Source of the DNA: JACVRW01 sp035705985
Lineage (GTDB): Bacteria; Actinomycetota; Thermoleophilia; Solirubrobacterales; Thermoleophilaceae
Direction: 5' to 3'
DNA length: 34,151 nt
Assembly: GCA_035705985.1 (NCBI GenBank)
Contig: DASSVP010000215.1
Coordinates: forward strand, 1 to 34,151
The notes under the pieces are model-generated. The model was not told where the DNA came from. It was given only the letters and a program-made list of their open reading frames with translations, and made no database searches. Shown here piece after piece: positions 30,478-34,151 of the stretch. Both the position numbers and the translations under genes were made by a program. Every line of letters starts with the position of its first letter. Within the stretch, counting starts at the first letter, position 1.

Positions 30478-32802
30478 GTGCGTGTAGCGCTCGTGTCGCC
30501 TTACTCGTACACGTATCCAGGCGGCGTCGGGCGCCATGTTGAAGCTCTGGCCCAAGAGCTCACCGGGCTCGGCCATCAGGTCAGGCTCCTGGCGCCCTAC
30601 GACCCCGACGATCGCCTGGCACGTGTAAGCCATCGCGGTGCCTCGCCGCAGAGGCGGCCTCTGCCCGACTACGTGGTGCCGCTCGGGCGCACGATCGGCT
30701 TCCCTATGAACGGCGCCGTGTCGAACCTCGCGGCGTTCCCGGAGACGGTCGGCGTGCTCGGAAAGGAGCTGCGCCAGGGCGGCTACGACATCGTCCACGT
30801 GCACGAGCCGAACGCCCCCTACGTCTCCTGGTACGCCACCGAGGCGGCCCGGGTGCCGACCGTGGGCACCTTCCACACCTACACCACCAACGCCTTCATC
30901 AGCCGGCTCACGGCCAACTTCTTCGGCGCGCGGCGGCTGTACTCCAAGCTCAGCGCCAGGATCGCCGTCTCGGAGGCCGCCCGCTGGTCCGCGCAGCGCT
31001 ACTACGGGGGGCGCTACCGCGTCATCCCCAACGGCGTGGACCTCTCAGCGGCGCGCCCGGACCAGTCGCGGCCGAACGACGAGCTGCGCCTCCTGTTCGT
31101 GGGCCGTGCGGAGGAGCGCAAGGGCCTGCCCGTCCTGCTGCGCGCGTTCGAGGCGCTGCGCGGGGTGGGAGTCGAGGCGCGGCTGACGGTGGCGGGCCCG
31201 ACGCCCGACGAGGTCGAGCCGCTGCTGCTCGACCGCGAGGGGATCGAGCTGGCCGGCCAGGTCGACGACGACCACAAGTGGAGGCTGCTCGGCCAGGCCG
31301 ACCTGCTGTGCGCGCCTTCGCTCGGCGGCGAGAGCTTCGGCATGGTGCTCACCGAGGCGTTCGCCTCCAGGACGCCGGTCGTGGCATCCGACATCGCCGG
31401 CTACCGCGACGTGGCCCGCGACGGCGAGGACGCCGTGCTCGTGCCGGTGGGTGACGCGGTGGCGCTCGGCGAGGCGCTGCGCGCGCTCGCGGCCGACCCC
31501 GGCCGGCGTGCCGAGATGGCCACCGCGGCTCGCGAGCGCGCCGAGCGCTTCGCCTGGCCGAATATCACCCGCGAGGTCGAGGCCGTCTACGAGGAGGCGC
31601 TCAGCGTCCCCGAGCCGACCGGGCGGGCCGCGCGCGTCGCACGGCGCACGGGCATCGCGGCGACCGAGCCCGGCCCGCGCGTGGGCCCCCAGCGACTGCC
31701 CTCGATTGAGCCGGACGACCCCGGCGCCGGCCGGCGCCGGGTGGCGCGTGGGGCGCGGCGGGTGCTCGTCGCCGCGGGGACCGTGGCCTGCGCCGGGTTC
31801 GCCGTGCTCGCGCTTCGGCGCCTCGGGATCGAGTCGATCGGGCGCGCGGTGGTTGCCGCCACGCCGGTATGGGTGCTCGCGGCGTTCGCGCTGATGTGCG
31901 TGTCGATGCTGCTGCGCGCGGAGGCGTGGCACGCGATCCTGCGCGCCGCCCTGCCGGGCACCCGCGTCCGCCGCCGCGACGCCGCGCGCGGCACGATGAT
32001 CGGCGTGCTCATGTCGGCCACGCTGCCGGCGCGGCTCGGCGAGCCGTCGCGGGCCCTGATCGTGGCCCGGCGCGTGGGGCGCGTACGCGACCGCTTCCCG
32101 ATCGTGCTCGGCACGCTCGTCGCGCAGACCATCCTGAACATCCTGGCGCTGATCGCGCTTGGCGCGGTCATGTTCCACACCATCGGGCTCTTCAACGGGA
32201 ACGAGGACGCGCTCGTGGTCGCGACGATCGCGCCGGTCGTCATCCTCGCTCTCGTGCTGTCGGCCCCCTGGCTCCTGCGCCGCGGCAGGCCGAGCCGCTT
32301 CCAGCGGGTGCAGAATGCGGCCGCGCTCGCGCGCGGCGCGATGCTGCGCGTGCGGCGCGGCCTCCAGGTCTTCCGCAGGCCGAAGCTCGGGGCATGGGCG
32401 GCGACCATGCAGCTCAGCGCATGGGCCATCCAGTGGCTCGCCTGCTACCTGCTGCTGGTGGCTCTAGGGCTCGACCACCAGGCCGGCCTCGGCGCCGCCG
32501 CGGCGGTCCTGTTCGCGGTCAACGTCACGTCCGCCGTGCCCGCAACGCCGTCGAACCTCGGGGTCTTCCAGGCGGCGTGCGTGGCCGTGCTGTCCGCGTA
32601 CGGCGTGGGCAAGACGAATGCGCTGGCGTACGGAATCATCCTCCAGGCGGTGGAGATCGCGACCGCGGTGGCCATGGGAATGCCCGCCTTGGTGCGCGAG
32701 GGCATGACCTGGCGCGACCTGCGCCTGAAGGCCATGTACGCCGCTCCGGTGCAGCTCGGACACGCCGCGCGGCGCGGTGACGCAGCCGAGGCAGAGGCCT
32801 AA
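30478..32802 (+). CDS. Fusion of GT4 glycosyltransferase and YbhN/UPF0104 flippase domain
   Basis: 774 residues in one uninterrupted frame. Residues ~1-380 are a GT-B glycosyltransferase of family 4, PimA-like: YSYTYPGGVGRHVEALAQEL, DIVHVHEPNAPY, VIPNGVDLSAARP, LFVGRAEERKGLPVLL and ESFGMVLTEAFASRTPVVAS (the EX7E sugar-nucleotide site). A basic Pro/Arg-rich linker (~385-430) leads to ~8 membrane helices with the flippase marks LSATLPARLGEPSRALIVAR and VTSAVPATPSNLGVFQAA. The natural reading is a protein that glycosylates a lipid and moves it across the membrane (inference). It starts 29 bp from hemQ, on a leaderless promoter. Confidence 0.9.
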   Translation: MRVALVSPYSYTYPGGVGRHVEALAQELTGLGHQVRLLAPYDPDDRLARVSHRGASPQRRPLPDYVVPLGRTIGFPMNGAVSNLAAFPETVGVLGKELRQGGYDIVHVHEPNAPYVSWYATEAARVPTVGTFHTYTTNAFISRLTANFFGARRLYSKLSARIAVSEAARWSAQRYYGGRYRVIPNGVDLSAARPDQSRPNDELRLLFVGRAEERKGLPVLLRAFEALRGVGVEARLTVAGPTPDEVEPLLLDREGIELAGQVDDDHKWRLLGQADLLCAPSLGGESFGMVLTEAFASRTPVVASDIAGYRDVARDGEDAVLVPVGDAVALGEALRALAADPGRRAEMATAARERAERFAWPNITREVEAVYEEALSVPEPTGRAARVARRTGIAATEPGPRVGPQRLPSIEPDDPGAGRRRVARGARRVLVAAGTVACAGFAVLALRRLGIESIGRAVVAATPVWVLAAFALMCVSMLLRAEAWHAILRAALPGTRVRRRDAARGTMIGVLMSATLPARLGEPSRALIVARRVGRVRDRFPIVLGTLVAQTILNILALIALGAVMFHTIGLFNGNEDALVVATIAPVVILALVLSAPWLLRRGRPSRFQRVQNAAALARGAMLRVRRGLQVFRRPKLGAWAATMQLSAWAIQWLACYLLLVALGLDHQAGLGAAAAVLFAVNVTSAVPATPSNLGVFQAACVAVLSAYGVGKTNALAYGIILQAVEIATAVAMGMPALVREGMTWRDLRLKAMYAAPVQLGHAARRGDAAEAEA

Positions 32803-32849
32803 AAGCTTCAGATGGTGCGTCAGGATGACGAAAAGTCTCCTGGAAGCCC

Positions 32850-34031
32850 ATGCAAAGCGGGAATTTTGCCGAGGCGCAACTTCGCGCCCTAATTGACGTC
32901 GCCGCGGTCGCGGCGGGCGCGCACCGGCTCGAGGAGGTCCTCGAGCTGGCGGCCGAGCGATCCCTCGAGGCCGTGGGCGGCGCCTCGCTGTCCATCAGCC
33001 GCTGGGACGCCGAGACCGGCATCCTGCGCACACTCGTGAACGTGGGCGAGCTGGGCCCCCTGGAGGAGCGCTTCCCCGAGGACGAGGTCTATTCGGTCGA
33101 GGACTACCCCTCGCTCCGGCGGCTCATGGGAGAGGGCGAGTTCTCGATCGCGGCGGTCGACGACCCGGACACCGAGGCGTCGCAGCGCGACCTGCTCACG
33201 CGATTGGGGAAGGAGTCCAGCCTCGCCGTGCGGATGGTCCTCGAGGGCAAGCCCTGGGGAGAGCTCGAGCTGATGACCGCGCCCGGAGCGCCGCGCGTGT
33301 CCGAGGCCGACGTGGAGTTCCTGCGCGCGATAGGGGATCAGCTCGTCGGCGCGATCCACCGAGCGGAGCTGTTCGCGGAGATCGAGCGCCTCGCGTACAC
33401 GGACTCGCTCACGGGTGTCGCCAGCAGGCGCGCGGTGGAGACGGCCCTGGAGGAGGCGTGCGCCGCCCCGGCCGGACCCGGCTCGCCGACGCTCGTGCTC
33501 TGCGACATCGACAACCTGAAGCGGGTGAACGACACCGGCGGCCACCAGGCCGGCGACCGTGCGCTCGTCGCGGCGGCCACCGCCCTGACCGAGGCGGCCG
33601 CGGGCCATGCGGACGCGATCGTGGGCCGCTTCGGCGGCGACGAGTTCTGCGTGCTCCTGCCGTCCGGCACGGCCGAGGAGGCGCGCAGCGTGGCTCTCGA
33701 CGCCACGGAGCGGCTGGCTGCTACGGGCGACGAGCGGATCTCCTGCGGCGTGGCGGCACGCGCCGACGGCGCGCAGACGCCCGCCGACCTGCTCCGCGCG
33801 GCGGACGAGGCGCAGTACCGGGCGAAGCGAGCGGACGACGTGCACGTTGTGGTGGCCGGCGAGGGCGGCGACGAGCCGCCGCCGTCGGAGGGCCGCGACC
33901 GCGCTTACCGCGCGAGCGACCCGGACGCGCGGCTCGCGCGGGAGCTGCTCGACCTGCTCGACGAGCTGAACGGCGCATCCGCCGACGAGCGGCTCGCCCG
34001 GCTGCGCTCGCGGTTGGAGCAGGACACCTGA
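32850..34031 (+). CDS. GAF-GGDEF diguanylate cyclase
   Basis: 393 residues from ATG. Residues ~5-165 form a GAF-like sensor (LIDVAAVAAGAHRLEEVLEL, SLAVRMVLEGKPWGELELMT). The cyclase domain begins at AYTDSLTGVASRRA, has LVLCDIDNLKRVNDTGGHQA, and an intact active site RFGGDEF (262-266). The inhibitory RxxD site five residues before GGDEF is lost (HADA here), so product inhibition at that site is not expected. A charged, proline-bearing tail of ~60 residues follows. It should make cyclic di-GMP in the cytosol in response to an unknown ligand. No membrane helix. Confidence 0.93.
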   Translation: MQSGNFAEAQLRALIDVAAVAAGAHRLEEVLELAAERSLEAVGGASLSISRWDAETGILRTLVNVGELGPLEERFPEDEVYSVEDYPSLRRLMGEGEFSIAAVDDPDTEASQRDLLTRLGKESSLAVRMVLEGKPWGELELMTAPGAPRVSEADVEFLRAIGDQLVGAIHRAELFAEIERLAYTDSLTGVASRRAVETALEEACAAPAGPGSPTLVLCDIDNLKRVNDTGGHQAGDRALVAAATALTEAAAGHADAIVGRFGGDEFCVLLPSGTAEEARSVALDATERLAATGDERISCGVAARADGAQTPADLLRAADEAQYRAKRADDVHVVVAGEGGDEPPPSEGRDRAYRASDPDARLARELLDLLDELNGASADERLARLRSRLEQDT

Positions 34032-34066
34032 GCGTGCGCGCGTTGGCGCCTCGGCCGCCTTCGGCC

Positions 34067-34072
34067 TATCTT
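34067..34072 (+). promoter_or_regulatory. -10 box (TATCTT) before the last gene
   Basis: TATCTT ends 5 nt before GTG 34078 and 11 nt before TTG 34084, both in the same frame; either fits a very short leader. Confidence 0.4.
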
Positions 34073-34077
34073 GGAGT

Positions 34078-34151
34078 GTGCCCTTGAGGACTCGCACCCT
34101 CACCGGCGTGGTCGCGGCCGGCCTCTGGCTGGCCGCGCCGCCGATAGCCCA
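34078..34151 (+). CDS. Start of a probable exported protein, 3' end outside window
   Basis: Only 24 codons are visible, from GTG 34078 (or TTG 34084). They read as a signal peptide: basic start (PLRTRTLTG), hydrophobic core (VVAAGLWLAAPPIA). Nothing can be said about the mature protein. The frame and the -10-like box support it; the shortness limits confidence. Confidence 0.5.
   Translation, partial: MPLRTRTLTGVVAAGLWLAAPPIA

Overview
The window is very GC-rich and gene-dense. It looks like a chromosomal segment of an actinobacterium, probably of the Solirubrobacterales/Thermoleophilia type. That lineage is an inference from the GC bias, the GTG/TTG starts, the actinobacterial gene families (HemQ, FprA, phage-holin-like/DUF3618 cassette, SnoaL-like protein) and the many TAnnnT boxes placed 6-11 nt before start codons. 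I see no rRNA, tRNA, CRISPR, insertion sequence or prophage. No gap without a gene exceeds about 170 bp.

Layout: (1) 1-5714, plus strand: a tightly coupled catabolic operon with enoyl-CoA hydratase (cut by the window edge), arginase-fold protein, acyl-CoA carboxylase carboxyltransferase subunit, YdeI-like protein, beta-keto acid cleavage enzyme (BKACE/DUF849) and a racemase-like family III CoA transferase. It ends in a nested hairpin at 5713-5759 shared with the next, convergent unit. (2) 5759-8703, minus: DUF2804-like protein, CapA-like protein and zinc alcohol dehydrogenase. (3) 8791-11278, plus: Nit1-like amidohydrolase and a TetR regulator behind a perfect 20-bp palindrome, then a four-gene cassette of small membrane proteins. 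(4) 11391-12140, sulfotransferase, overlapping tail-to-tail with a minus unit (12058-15135: DegV, AI-2E-type permease, YbhN-type flippase). (5) 15213-17095, plus: SDR epimerase-like protein and three small proteins. (6) 17104-20838, minus: a six-gene redox operon with two anchored proteins of unknown function, ApbE flavin transferase, diheme ferric-reductase-like membrane protein, [3Fe-4S] ferredoxin and FAD ferredoxin reductase. (7) 21008-22228: a 51-residue protein, then an Fe-S trafficking module (BolA and CGFS glutaredoxin on minus; A-type carrier on plus). (8) 22236-24241, minus: ABC1/UbiB kinase and AlkA-type glycosylase. (9) 24275-30448: FAH-family hydrolase, SnoaL-like protein, Ppx/GppA phosphatase (minus), RDD protein, FprA and HemQ (minus). 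(10) 30478 to the end: a glycosyltransferase fused to a flippase, a GAF-GGDEF protein and the start of a probable exported protein.

The observations most worth a second look are the acyl-CoA/BKACE operon whose substrate is not evident, the ApbE redox operon with no recognisable flavin acceptor, the glycosyltransferase-flippase fusion, the TetR palindrome between divergent units, the near-universal leaderless promoter geometry, and two enzymes (arginase-fold and SDR) that have lost textbook catalytic or metal residues.
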